This document shows positions 6,762 through 13,800 of a stretch of 13,800 bases of DNA, one piece after another. The notes beneath the pieces were generated by a model that was not told the DNA's origin, did not search any database, and saw only the letters and a program-made list of their open reading frames with translations. Made by a program: the position numbers and the translations under genes. Source of the DNA: Muribaculaceae bacterium (GTDB taxonomy: Bacteria; Bacteroidota; Bacteroidia; Bacteroidales; Muribaculaceae); NCBI GenBank assembly GCA_017545095.1, contig JAFYCU010000091.1, forward strand, positions 1-13,800, read 5' to 3'. The first letter of the stretch is position 1, and the number at the start of each line of letters is the position of its first letter.

Positions 6762-7665
6762 TTTCTATGATATACTTTTTGATGCAATTAGCGATATATT
6801 CCGCCATCTTAACTGGAACGGCATTCCCGATAATTTGGTTGATGGAGGTTTTGCTGCCTAACCAAACAAAATCTTTTGGGAATGTCTGAATCCAGCTGCG
6901 TTCTTGGTATGTTAGAGTTCTAATCATTGGAGATAATGGAGCTGAGTCGGCGGGATGTCCTTTGTAGCCTTTAGGCACTGGGCGGTCAACCCCGCGAATC
7001 GTCATCGAAGGTTCGTCGATGCTATAAATTCCTCTACGAGAGTAATTTGTGGGTACGCGAAAATAATGCTCAAAACCAAGGCTATTTCCGAAATAGTCTC
7101 TAAGAGTCATACTTTTCTCACTCAGGCCGCTACGGAAATAATCAATAGCAGCTTTCTCTGTTCCACCAAGAACCCCAAAAGTTATAAATCGTAGTCGTTT
7201 TTGAGGTACGCCACACTTGCTGGCATCCAATATCAACTGTGAAAGTCCGTAGCCCGTATCTGTGAATATTGTGTTGATGTTCTTTAGTGTTCTGCTTTTC
7301 TCAAAAGCAGCAACGTTTTCCATTAAAAAATACTTGGGTTTGATGCTTTTAACGATATTGGCAAACGATACTGATAGAGCCGCTCTGCCTTTGGTCTCAT
7401 CCATGTGACCAGCAGTTGAATAGTCCTGGCATGGTGGCCCCCCTATAATGAAGTCAGGGCATAACTGTTCTATATCAGATAGGTCATCAACCACACTCAA
7501 GTCTCTCTTGATTGCTGGATGATTGAAATTCTTTTGGTAGATTTGTAATGCAGCGTCCCACCAATCGAATGCAGCCGTTATTTTAAAACCTGCATTCTGG
7601 AAACCTAAAGAAAGGCCACCACATCCGCAAAAAAGGTCTATTACTTTAAAATCTTCGACGTTCAT
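6748..7665 (-). CDS. DNA (cytosine-5) methyltransferase, first paralogue
   Basis: This is a 305-residue m5C DNA methyltransferase. Motif I is IDLFCGCGG (9-17), motif IV GGPPCQDYS (75-83) with catalytic C79, motif VI MENV (115-118), motif VIII QKRLR (155-159), motif IX around RTLTYQERSWIQTFP (249-263), and motif X IIGNAVPVKMAEYIA (278-292). The region between VIII and IX, which recognises the target, is only about 90 residues. The ATG at 7665 lies 10 nt after the stop of the MmeI-like gene; an in-frame upstream start at 7722 would lie inside that gene and add 19 residues unlike the family, so it is rejected. The following paralogue overlaps it by 14 nt. No separate nuclease gene of its own is present. 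Confidence 0.94.
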   Translation of the reverse strand: MNVEDFKVIDLFCGCGGLSLGFQNAGFKITAAFDWWDAALQIYQKNFNHPAIKRDLSVVDDLSDIEQLCPDFIIGGPPCQDYSTAGHMDETKGRAALSVSFANIVKSIKPKYFLMENVAAFEKSRTLKNINTIFTDTGYGLSQLILDASKCGVPQKRLRFITFGVLGGTEKAAIDYFRSGLSEKSMTLRDYFGNSLGFEHYFRVPTNYSRRGIYSIDEPSMTIRGVDRPVPKGYKGHPADSAPLSPMIRTLTYQERSWIQTFPKDFVWLGSKTSINQIIGNAVPVKMAEYIANCIKKYIIENECG

Positions 7666-7675
7666 GGTATTTTTA

Positions 7676-10459
7676 TTAAATGAGTTTCTTATACAAATGC
7701 AAAAGTTCGCGAATGATATCATCTTCTGTCATTTTCGTGAAACCATATGCGGCTTTTACTGCCCTGTCGTTATCTTGGTGTGCTTTTCTTAAGTCATCAG
7801 GCATGGAAATCACATCATACAAAGTTGCCAAACTAGTGCCTTGATATTTCTTTTTGACATCAAGGATTTTTTGTGCTGTTCTCTCGATTGTTGTCCGATG
7901 CTTGTCTGTGGTTTCGGGCCATGGGAAATTGTTGAATACAATGTCCGTACTATATCGTATGCGAAAATCCTTATAGCCGCAGATGGCCTTAGTCCACAGC
8001 ATGTGTACTATGCTTTGAAGCACTCCAAAATGGTAGAGTGTGGCATTTGGCATAAGCTTAACAAGGTTGCTAAATAACTTCTTGGATGTTTCTTTTACCT
8101 CAATATATTCCATCGGAATGTAATCACGGTTTTCAGACGTCACCTCCGGGATAACTATGAAGTTGGTTTGTGGAATGTTGGTAACATGAAACTTGGTCGG
8201 GAAATCTTTGAGTTTTCGAGTACCCTCTGTAGTACTGTTTTTTCTGGCCTCTCTTACCTTCTCAATGCGTTCTCGGCATAAAGGCATCTTTTTGAGTTCC
8301 TCAGGAGGACAATTGGCTAACCATAAGAAATACCTGCGATGGCCTTTTATCAGTTCATCGGCACCATACCACTCATAAAAATATTTTTTAGAAGCGGGTT
8401 CATTCTTAATAAACTCTTCCATTTGGTTTGGTTTGAAAAGGAAGTGGCCTCCATCAATGGGTTTATTGCCAATGCCAGTAGATGGAACATCACATAATGG
8501 AGTGTTTGGGCGTGATGAAATGAGAATATTCTCTTCGTCTCTGAGATACGGACTGATGTTGCTTGCAATGCAAGGAGTGGCATTTTGTGAGAAAATGAGT
8601 TTAAGGGTGTCGCTTTGTGAAGCGCAACTGAACCCTATGATTGTGCAATGCACTTGAGCACGTTTCTTTGATTCGCTATTCCAGATAAAGGGCAAGTAAG
8701 CGTAATCTATAGATACATGGTATTTTTCCAACAATGCCTTCCACAAAAGAGAGGCTTGCTCTCCGCGAGTTATGTTTATCGTAGAGACAAAAGCAGCTTT
8801 AATAAATGTGTTTTGCATATATCGTGCCGCTTTAAAATACCACCCTGCCACATAGTCGAGGTTTCCGGGTTGCGCACTATCGGAGCCTATTAGAATTTCG
8901 AGCTCTTTCTTTTGTGTTTTTGATACACTTTTTTTTCCTTTAAATGGTGGATTGCCAATGATGTGGGACAGTGTATTGGAGTTTATAATTTCATTCCAAT
9001 TGAGTTTGAGCGCATTCGCTTGGTGGATGTGAGAATAACTCTTCAACGGCAAAAAATTAAGGTCGTTTTGAACGATGCATTCAGTTTCTTTCATCATCTG
9101 TGCTTCAGCAATCCACAATGCAGCCTTTGCAACAGTAACAGCAAAGTCGTTGATTTCAATGCCATAAAAGTGGTCTATTCCTACTTTGATAGGACTAAAA
9201 TCGCCATTTAGCGATAATGTGCCATCGCTTAGTACTTTTAGGATTTCATTCTCCAGCTTACGCAGAGATAGATAGGTTTCGGTTAAAAAATTACCTGAGC
9301 CACATGCAGGATCTAAAAAAGTCAAGGTAGCAATATGCTCTTGAAAAGACAGCAAAGCTCGCTTGCGTTTTTTGTCGGTCTTGATTTGTAGGAGTTCGCT
9401 AAAAGTCCTCTTTAGGTCATTCATGAATAGGGGGTCAATCACTTTATGAATGTTCTCTATTGAGGTGTAATGCATGCTACCTGCTTCTCGTGTTTCAGGA
9501 TTTAGCGTGTCTTCAAACAATGCACCAAATATTGTGGGCGATATGCCACTCCAGTCAAATTCTGCACTACAGTCATTAAGCAATAAATGGGCTATGGATT
9601 CTGTGAAGTTTGGGATTTCCAACTTTTCATCCTTGTTAAATAAGCCCCCATTAACATATGGAAATTTAGCCAAGTCTTCATTAATGTATGGGTCTCGTTT
9701 ATCTTCTTCGGTGTCAAGCACATCAAAAAGGTCTTGCAGTGCCCTGCGCATCTGAGAAGGTTTATAGGCTGCTAAGTAGTCGTGGAATGCGTAGCGGTTT
9801 TCTCCATAGAGGTGGCTTTTTTCGGCAAACAAACAGAATACAAGTCTAATACATAGCACATTCAGTGCGTGTAGCGTATGCTGAGAATAAGGATTAACGT
9901 ATTGGTTGCGTAGTTCGTCATACAGATGCCCGATGAGTTCTCCAGCCTTGATAGATAATTGCTTTTCTCTACGTAGGACTATTGTTGTGTCATCAACAAG
10001 AAATTTCAGTAGATAATATTCTCGTTCTAGGTTTTTAAGCATTATCTCTAGAGGCTCAGACTGTGGTTGTTCCATGTCATAAACTTTGAAACACCTAAAA
10101 TTACATATGACAATCCAGCGTGGATATTGACTATACTTTAGACCACTTACATAACGTTGGGCTTGTTCAAAGGGGGTTAGATTATTACCATCACTTTGTT
10201 TGCTGGCAACATCCAAGTCCTTTTTTATTTCTTTCTGTTCTATAATTACCTTGGTTTGAGGTATGTATGCATCTATGAACTTGGTGCTTTTTAAGTGTAC
10301 GGGAAGTTCAAACTGAATGTAATTTGCAGGTGTTTCAATACCGAACACTTCATGTAATAGCTGGTACCAAAAAAGTTGAGTCTCGCCTTTCTCGTATCCA
10401 CGTCCATTCCAAGTTTCAGCAAAATGTCGTGCCGCTTCCTGTTGTCTGTAAGATGTCAT
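7676..10459 (-). CDS. MmeI-like type IIL restriction-modification enzyme (nuclease fused to N6-adenine methyltransferase)
   Basis: This 927-residue protein, close to the roughly 920 residues of MmeI, joins restriction and modification in one chain. The N-terminal domain (about 1-160) carries a PD-(D/E)XK-type site, D63-X10-E74-Q-K76 (in DAYIPQ... IEQK). A helical spacer follows (about 160-320). The methyltransferase domain has HYTSIENIHKVIDPLF at 330-345, motif I DPACGSGNF at 383-391 and motif IV NPPF at 503-506, the pattern of N6-adenine methyltransferases. The C-terminal third holds the target-recognition and C-terminal parts (FPWPETTD near the end). Known type IIL enzymes cut about 20 nt from the site and protect by methylating one strand. 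The ATG at 10459 is chosen because a promoter lies at 10478-10508; a GTG at 10576 would put the promoter inside the gene. It is the first gene of the operon. Confidence 0.9.
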   Translation of the reverse strand: MTSYRQQEAARHFAETWNGRGYEKGETQLFWYQLLHEVFGIETPANYIQFELPVHLKSTKFIDAYIPQTKVIIEQKEIKKDLDVASKQSDGNNLTPFEQAQRYVSGLKYSQYPRWIVICNFRCFKVYDMEQPQSEPLEIMLKNLEREYYLLKFLVDDTTIVLRREKQLSIKAGELIGHLYDELRNQYVNPYSQHTLHALNVLCIRLVFCLFAEKSHLYGENRYAFHDYLAAYKPSQMRRALQDLFDVLDTEEDKRDPYINEDLAKFPYVNGGLFNKDEKLEIPNFTESIAHLLLNDCSAEFDWSGISPTIFGALFEDTLNPETREAGSMHYTSIENIHKVIDPLFMNDLKRTFSELLQIKTDKKRKRALLSFQEHIATLTFLDPACGSGNFLTETYLSLRKLENEILKVLSDGTLSLNGDFSPIKVGIDHFYGIEINDFAVTVAKAALWIAEAQMMKETECIVQNDLNFLPLKSYSHIHQANALKLNWNEIINSNTLSHIIGNPPFKGKKSVSKTQKKELEILIGSDSAQPGNLDYVAGWYFKAARYMQNTFIKAAFVSTINITRGEQASLLWKALLEKYHVSIDYAYLPFIWNSESKKRAQVHCTIIGFSCASQSDTLKLIFSQNATPCIASNISPYLRDEENILISSRPNTPLCDVPSTGIGNKPIDGGHFLFKPNQMEEFIKNEPASKKYFYEWYGADELIKGHRRYFLWLANCPPEELKKMPLCRERIEKVREARKNSTTEGTRKLKDFPTKFHVTNIPQTNFIVIPEVTSENRDYIPMEYIEVKETSKKLFSNLVKLMPNATLYHFGVLQSIVHMLWTKAICGYKDFRIRYSTDIVFNNFPWPETTDKHRTTIERTAQKILDVKKKYQGTSLATLYDVISMPDDLRKAHQDNDRAVKAAYGFTKMTEDDIIRELLHLYKKLI

Positions 10460-10477
10460 AGTGCTTTCTTTAGTTTG

Positions 10478-10508
10478 CAAAGTTACTAACAAATGGCGAA
10501 AGCGGAAA
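10478..10508 (-). promoter_or_regulatory. Promoter of the restriction-modification operon
   Basis: On the minus strand TTTC (10508-10505), a 19-nt spacer and TAACTTTG (10485-10478) match the Bacteroidetes consensus with one mismatch in the -33 box. Transcription starting near 10474 would give a leader of about 15 nt and supports the ATG at 10459. Confidence 0.6.
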
Positions 10509-10511
10509 GAG

Positions 10512-10547
10512 ATTAATAAAATTTCGATAAAATTTTGTACTATTAAT
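10512..10547. promoter_or_regulatory. Dyad in the divergent promoter region, possible operator
   Basis: attaata (10512-10518) and tattaat (10541-10547) are inverted repeats around 22 nt that themselves hold two aaaattt-type half-palindromes. It lies between the two divergent promoters of the 10460-10620 gap. No regulator gene is visible nearby, and AT-rich sequence makes chance dyads common. Confidence 0.3.
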
Positions 10548-10569
10548 GGACCTTGAGTCACTGGCTGAA

Positions 10570-10601
10570 CTTGCACAATTACGAAAAAAGTGCTTACTTT
10601 G
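10570..10601 (+). promoter_or_regulatory. Candidate promoter of the unknown gene and vsr
   Basis: CTTG (10570-10573), a 20-nt spacer and TTACTTTG (10594-10601) give an imperfect match to TTTG/TAnnTTTG. It would yield a leader of about 16 nt before the ATG at 10621. Confidence 0.45.
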
Positions 10602-10620
10602 CAGCCTAAATTGATTGCCG

Positions 10621-10920
10621 ATGAAGCATCCCAAGTTTATCCTTACCAGCCGCGGACGTCTGCGTTTGGGCATGGTGTCCCTGCACCGCGACTTGCTCAT
10701 GCCTGGCGAGCAATGCTATGGCGGTGGGTGGTATGAGTTTGATGCCACGGGCACGCGTTTGCTGCTGTGCCGCCAATCCTACGACTATGGCCCGCCTCGC
10801 TGGCATCTGTTCGATGATATCTATGTGGAATCGCTGTATCAAGGTCTTGAGATTATTTACGAGGCAGGCACTGCCGACGAATACCGCGTGATGGAATGTC
10901 ATCACATTATATATGAGTAG
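10621..10920 (+). CDS. Unknown 99-residue protein, first gene of the vsr operon
   Basis: I do not recognise this protein with confidence. It is 99 residues, soluble, rich in aromatic residues, and has a basic start (LTSRGRLRLG near 9-18) followed by GGGWYEFD near 35-42 and SYDYGPPRWHLFDD near 53-66. There is no signal peptide, membrane segment, metal-binding Cys/His cluster or obvious nuclease motif. It is GC-rich like the host genes, unlike the neighbouring restriction-modification operon. Its stop is six bases before the ATG of vsr, so the two are probably co-transcribed. The ATG at 10621 is preferred to a TTG two codons upstream. Whether it works with Vsr is open. Confidence 0.75.
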   Translation: MKHPKFILTSRGRLRLGMVSLHRDLLMPGEQCYGGGWYEFDATGTRLLLCRQSYDYGPPRWHLFDDIYVESLYQGLEIIYEAGTADEYRVMECHHIIYE

Positions 10921-10926
10921 CAGGTT

Positions 10927-11442
10927 ATGGCCGACACCATGACGCCGCTTCAGCGTCACCACTGCATGAGCCGCATCCGTGGCCGTGACACGCGCCCCGA
11001 GTTGGTGGTGCGCCATCACCTGTGGCATCACGGCTATCGCTACCGCGTGTGCGACAGGCGTTTGCCTGGCCGCCCCGACATTGTGCTGCGCAAGTGGCAC
11101 ACGGTGATTTTTGTGCACGGCTGTTTTTGGCATGGGCACGACTGCGGTGCGTTTCGCCTGCCGAGCACCAACACGCAATTCTGGCGCGACAAGGTGACTC
11201 GCAACCGCACCCGCGATGCGGCGGTGGCCACCGCCTTGCAGCACATGGGCTTCAATGTGATCACCATTTGGGAGTGCCAGCTCAAGCCCGCAGCCAGGCG
11301 CGCCACGCTGGAGTCGCTACTGGTCACCCTCAGTCACATTGTGATTGAACAGACGTCATCGTTGCCTGCCCACGAAAGCGAGGTGCCTGCCGTTATGGCA
11401 GCTGAGGATGAGGTGCCCTATGGCAAGGAACCGACCACATGA
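10927..11442 (+). CDS. vsr: Vsr, very short patch repair endonuclease
   Basis: This is a 171-residue strand-specific nickase of the Vsr family, which cuts beside T in T:G mismatches left by deamination of 5-methylcytosine at Dcm-type sites. The active site is visible and happens to match the E. coli numbering: D51 (in LPGRPDIV), H64 and H69 (in VHGCFWHGHDC), with the structural zinc ligands C66, H71, C73 and C117 (in IWEC). Position 63, Thr in the E. coli enzyme, is Val here. RGRDTRPE at 18-25 and FWRDKVTRNRTRD at 85-97 are also characteristic. The C-terminal tail is about 15 residues longer than in E. coli. Vsr genes normally accompany an m5C methyltransferase; two lie on the other side of the divergent promoter region. 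GC-rich codon use suggests it is older in this genome than the operon. Confidence 0.93.
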   Translation: MADTMTPLQRHHCMSRIRGRDTRPELVVRHHLWHHGYRYRVCDRRLPGRPDIVLRKWHTVIFVHGCFWHGHDCGAFRLPSTNTQFWRDKVTRNRTRDAAVATALQHMGFNVITIWECQLKPAARRATLESLLVTLSHIVIEQTSSLPAHESEVPAVMAAEDEVPYGKEPTT

Positions 11443-11472
11443 GGCAACGTGCGCACATTTTTGCTTATTTAT

Positions 11473-11503
11473 TTTCTCATCTTCAGAAATATTCGTAATT
11501 TTG
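11473..11503 (+). promoter_or_regulatory. Promoter of the riboswitch-btuB transcript
   Basis: TTTC (11473-11476), a 19-nt spacer and TAATTTTG (11496-11503) match the Bacteroidetes consensus, with the same -33 variant as the restriction-modification promoter. The expected start near 11508 coincides with the 5' edge of the riboswitch. Confidence 0.6.
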
Positions 11504-11510
11504 CGGCCTG

Positions 11511-11710
11511 ATTTGGTGCCTGGGCTGTAATGGCCTGGGTGAAAAGGGAACCGGGTGAGAATCCTGGACAGACGGTGCTGCTGTGTGTTCCCACCGAGAG
11601 ACGGTGTGTGCCTGCCGCTGTTTCACTGCACAATGCCCCATTACGTTGGGGACGTGTGGGAAGGGACAATGGGTAATGAGGGACGGAACGAGTCAGAAGA
11701 CCTGCCAAGT
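11511..11710 (+). ncRNA. Cobalamin riboswitch
   Basis: The leader contains the conserved core of adenosylcobalamin-class riboswitches: GGTGCC near 11515, AAAAGGGAACCGGGTGAGAA at 11543-11562 followed by ATCCTGGACAGACGG, GCTGCTGTG near 11577, GGGAAGGG near 11659, and the B12 box AGTCAGAAGACCTGCC at 11691-11706. The box ends 22 nt before the btuB ATG, so ligand binding probably blocks translation initiation, as for other cobalamin-transport genes; there is no room for a standard terminator after the box. Confidence 0.93.
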
Positions 11711-11728
11711 CGTAAATAGGAAACCCGG

Positions 11729-13777
11729 ATGAGACGAATACTGACATGGTGGGCGTGTGTGTTGTGTGGTGTTCTGGGCAGTGTGGCTCAGGACGCTCCT
11801 TCGCAAGAGCGCGACTCGATGAAATTCGAGTTGGGCCATGTCACCGTCTATGGTCAGCGACCCTATGCCGAGGTGATTCCGGCGCAGCGGTTGAGCGGCA
11901 AGCGTCTTGAGGAACTCAACAGCCACAGCGTGGCCGATGCCATCCGCTACTTCTCGGGCGTGCAGCTCAAGGACTATGGCGGCGTGGGCGGCTTGAAGAC
12001 GGTCGACATCCGCTCGATGGGCAGCAACCACATGGGGGTGTTCTACGATGGCATTCAGCTGGGCAACGCGCAAAACGGACAAGTGGACCTGGGGAAGTTC
12101 TCGCTCGACAACATCGAGGAGATTTCGCTCTACAACGGCCAGAAGAGCGACATCTTCCAGCCTGCGCGCGACTTTGGGTCGGCGGGCACCATCTACCTGC
12201 GCACGCGCCATCCGCGCTTTGCGGACGGCAAGCGCGACAACGTGAACGTGACCCTGCGCACCGGCTCGTTTGGACTGGCCAATCCCTCGGTGCGCTGGGA
12301 ACACAAGCTCAGCCAGCATGTGAGCATGGCCGTGAGCAGCGAATACACCTATGCCACCGGCCAGTATCATTTCCGCTACCGCCGCTGTTTCAGCGACGGC
12401 ACTCTAGCCTGGGACACCACCGCCGTGCGCAAAAACGGCGACCTGCACGCCTTTAGGGCCGAGGGCGGACTATTTGGCCTGACCGATGTCACCCGCTGGA
12501 ATGCCAAGGTGTATTACTACGACAGCGAGCGCGGCATTCCCGGGGCCATCGTCAACAACGTGTGGAAACGCGCCCAGCGGCAGTGGGACCGCAACTTCTT
12601 CGCACAAGGTTCATGGCAGCACAAGATGAGCGACCGCTACAGCACCATGGCCAGCGCGAAATATGCCCGCGACTACCTGCGCTACCTCAACCCCGACACC
12701 ACCCTGCTGCTCGTCGACAACGAGTTCTGGCAGGACGAAATCTATGTGTCGACGGCCAACAAGCTCACCGTCGTATCCGACTGGGACATCGACCTGAGCG
12801 TGGACTACCAGTGGAACTACCTCAACTCCACGCTGGTCAACTTTGCCTATCCCACGCGCCACACCACGCTGGCCGCCCTGGCCACCGCCTACACCTGGCG
12901 CGGCCTAAAGATGCAGGCCAGCGGCCTGTACACGATGGTGAACGACCGGCACACCAGCCGTCAGGCCGGCACCACGGTGAAGCACCACAGCAAGTGGATG
13001 CACAGGTTCACCCCGGCGGTGTTTGTGAGCTGGCAACCCTGGAGCCAGCACGACCTCAACCTGCGAGCCTACTACAAGCGCATCTTCCGCATGCCCACGT
13101 TCAACGACCTCTATTACACCGACATAGGCAATGCCAACCTGCGGCCGGAATATGCCACACAATACAATGTGGGCGTGCAATGGCAGCACTTTGCCGAACA
13201 CGGCTTGCTGAGTGCGGTGCGCCTGAGTGTGGATGCCTACTACAACTACATCGACGACAAAATCATCGCCATCCCCACGGGCAGCGGCCAGTATCGCTGG
13301 ACGATGATGAACATAGGCAAGGTGCGCATTCGCGGCATTGATGCGAGTGCCCGCTTGGCGTTGCGGTTGCCGGCCGAGGTCATCCTCGACGGCACACTCA
13401 ACTACACCTACCAGCGCGCACAGGACTACTCCAACCCCGATGACTACTTCTACGGCGGTAGCTACAAGGGGCAGATTGCCTATGTGCCGTGGCACAGCGG
13501 CTCGGCCATTGTGAATGCCGCCTGGCGGCGAGTGGCAGTGAACTACAGCTTTATCTATGTGGGCGAGCGTTACCACACTAGTGCCAACATCCCCGTCAAT
13601 CACGAGCAGCCGTGGTACACCCACGACCTCTCGGCAAGCTATAGTTTTGCGTTGAGCAGCGTGAATTGCAAAATCAGCGCTGAGGTCAACAACCTGCTCA
13701 ACCAGCAATACGACGTAATCCTCAATTTCCCCATGCCAGGACGAAACTACAAACTCACCCTGAAATTGGATATATGA
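11729..13777 (+). CDS. btuB: BtuB-type TonB-dependent outer-membrane receptor, probably for cobalamin/corrinoids
   Basis: This is a 682-residue outer-membrane receptor. A signal peptide is visible (MRRI, then a hydrophobic stretch, likely cut after A20 in GSVA). The plug domain follows at about 45-155, with SVADAIRYFSGVQLKDYGG, VDIRSMGSNHMGVFYDGIQLGN and IEEISLYNG, and then the beta-barrel, with FRMPTFNDLYY near 452-462 and NLRPEYATQYNVG. There is no N-terminal carboxypeptidase-regulatory-like domain, so it is not a SusC-type glycan importer. The length and the cobalamin riboswitch in front point to corrinoid uptake driven by TonB; substrate assignment rests mainly on the riboswitch. The chain ends in Ile, not the common terminal aromatic residue. 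The ATG at 11729 is the only sensible start before the signal peptide. Further btu genes, if any, lie beyond the window. Confidence 0.9.
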   Translation: MRRILTWWACVLCGVLGSVAQDAPSQERDSMKFELGHVTVYGQRPYAEVIPAQRLSGKRLEELNSHSVADAIRYFSGVQLKDYGGVGGLKTVDIRSMGSNHMGVFYDGIQLGNAQNGQVDLGKFSLDNIEEISLYNGQKSDIFQPARDFGSAGTIYLRTRHPRFADGKRDNVNVTLRTGSFGLANPSVRWEHKLSQHVSMAVSSEYTYATGQYHFRYRRCFSDGTLAWDTTAVRKNGDLHAFRAEGGLFGLTDVTRWNAKVYYYDSERGIPGAIVNNVWKRAQRQWDRNFFAQGSWQHKMSDRYSTMASAKYARDYLRYLNPDTTLLLVDNEFWQDEIYVSTANKLTVVSDWDIDLSVDYQWNYLNSTLVNFAYPTRHTTLAALATAYTWRGLKMQASGLYTMVNDRHTSRQAGTTVKHHSKWMHRFTPAVFVSWQPWSQHDLNLRAYYKRIFRMPTFNDLYYTDIGNANLRPEYATQYNVGVQWQHFAEHGLLSAVRLSVDAYYNYIDDKIIAIPTGSGQYRWTMMNIGKVRIRGIDASARLALRLPAEVILDGTLNYTYQRAQDYSNPDDYFYGGSYKGQIAYVPWHSGSAIVNAAWRRVAVNYSFIYVGERYHTSANIPVNHEQPWYTHDLSASYSFALSSVNCKISAEVNNLLNQQYDVILNFPMPGRNYKLTLKLDI

Positions 13778-13781
13778 TGGC

Positions 13782-13800
13782 GAGAACCGAGAACCGAGAA
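13782..13800. repeat. 7-bp tandem array after btuB, cut by the window edge
   Basis: gagaacc (13782-13788), gagaacc (13789-13795) and gagaa (13796-13800) begin four bases after the btuB stop. The heptamer is the reverse complement of ggttctc at 3150-3163, so relative to the upstream gene it has the same orientation as the array behind ruvC. Confidence 0.75.

Larger units (their letters stand above)
5862..10459 (-). other. AT-rich restriction-modification operon, probably acquired
   Basis: Three genes on one strand, with gaps of +10 and -14 nt, make up this block: an MmeI-like enzyme and two m5C methyltransferases. Sampled 60-nt lines give about 30-40% GC inside against about 58% in the receptor gene outside. 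No integrase, transposase, tRNA or clear terminal duplication marks the borders, so transfer is inferred from composition and gene content only. Confidence 0.6.

Noticed and set aside
7666..7722. Upstream start adding 19 residues to the first m5C methyltransferase
   Set aside because: It lies inside the MmeI-like gene and the extra residues precede motif I without family resemblance; the ATG 10 nt after the stop is natural.
5707..10548. attaatg at 5707-5713 and 10542-10548 as a target duplication flanking the operon
   Set aside because: Seven bases in AT-rich DNA are expected by chance, and the surrounding bases match poorly.
10460..10576. GTG start giving the MmeI-like protein 39 more residues
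   Set aside because: The promoter at 10478-10508 lies within it, and the ATG at 10459 gives the usual family N-terminus.
11443..11472. Terminator behind vsr (gtgcgcac followed by a T run)
   Set aside because: The eight-base palindrome leaves too small a loop and extended pairing is broken; evidence too weak to call.
12905..13708. 267-aa minus-strand frame opposite btuB
   Set aside because: It is an antisense shadow of the barrel-coding region with no recognisable domain.

Overview
The window reads as a chromosomal segment of a Bacteroidales bacterium, possibly Muribaculaceae-like. The signs are promoters of the Bacteroidetes type (TTTG, 19-20 nt, TAnnTTTG), start codons without Shine-Dalgarno sequences, very short leaders, and host genes with GC-rich codon use (one 60-nt sample in the receptor gene is about 58% GC). 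Genus-level placement is inference.

Layout. 1-344: an array of about 90-nt hairpin repeats whose last copy supplies the promoter of rlmN. 345-1409: rlmN (+). 1502-1963: a small DUF4112 membrane protein (+). 1987-3075: a membrane acyltransferase (-), convergent with the previous gene. 3183-3746: ruvC (-), and 3748-5559: an LTA-synthase-like membrane sulfatase-fold enzyme (-), one base apart. 5560-5861: intergenic, holding a reverse-oriented copy of the hairpin repeat that carries the promoter of the sulfatase-fold gene. 5862-10459: an AT-rich three-gene operon (-) of an MmeI-like type IIL restriction-modification enzyme followed by two paralogous 5-methylcytosine DNA methyltransferases. 10460-10620: divergent promoter region. 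10621-11442: a 99-aa unknown gene and vsr (+), host-like in composition. 11511-11710: a cobalamin riboswitch controlling 11729-13777, a BtuB-type TonB-dependent receptor (+).

How the parts fit. The restriction-modification operon looks like an acquired block set into a GC-rich host background. Its m5C methyltransferases would create deamination-prone sites, and a Vsr T:G mismatch nickase gene is transcribed divergently beside it. Whether these form one functional unit is inference. A type IIL enzyme normally methylates its own site, so two extra m5C methyltransferases with no nuclease of their own are the main puzzle of the locus.

Two repeat systems deserve attention. The first is the hairpin repeats: five copies are visible, one incomplete, with exact 88-bp and 42-nt matches between copies, and two of them place a promoter -33 box in the hairpin arm before a gene. 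The second is short 7-bp tandem arrays built as RAG plus an array-specific tetramer (AACC, ATGC, CTAC) that sit at gene ends. No tRNA, rRNA, CRISPR array, transposase or integrase was seen.
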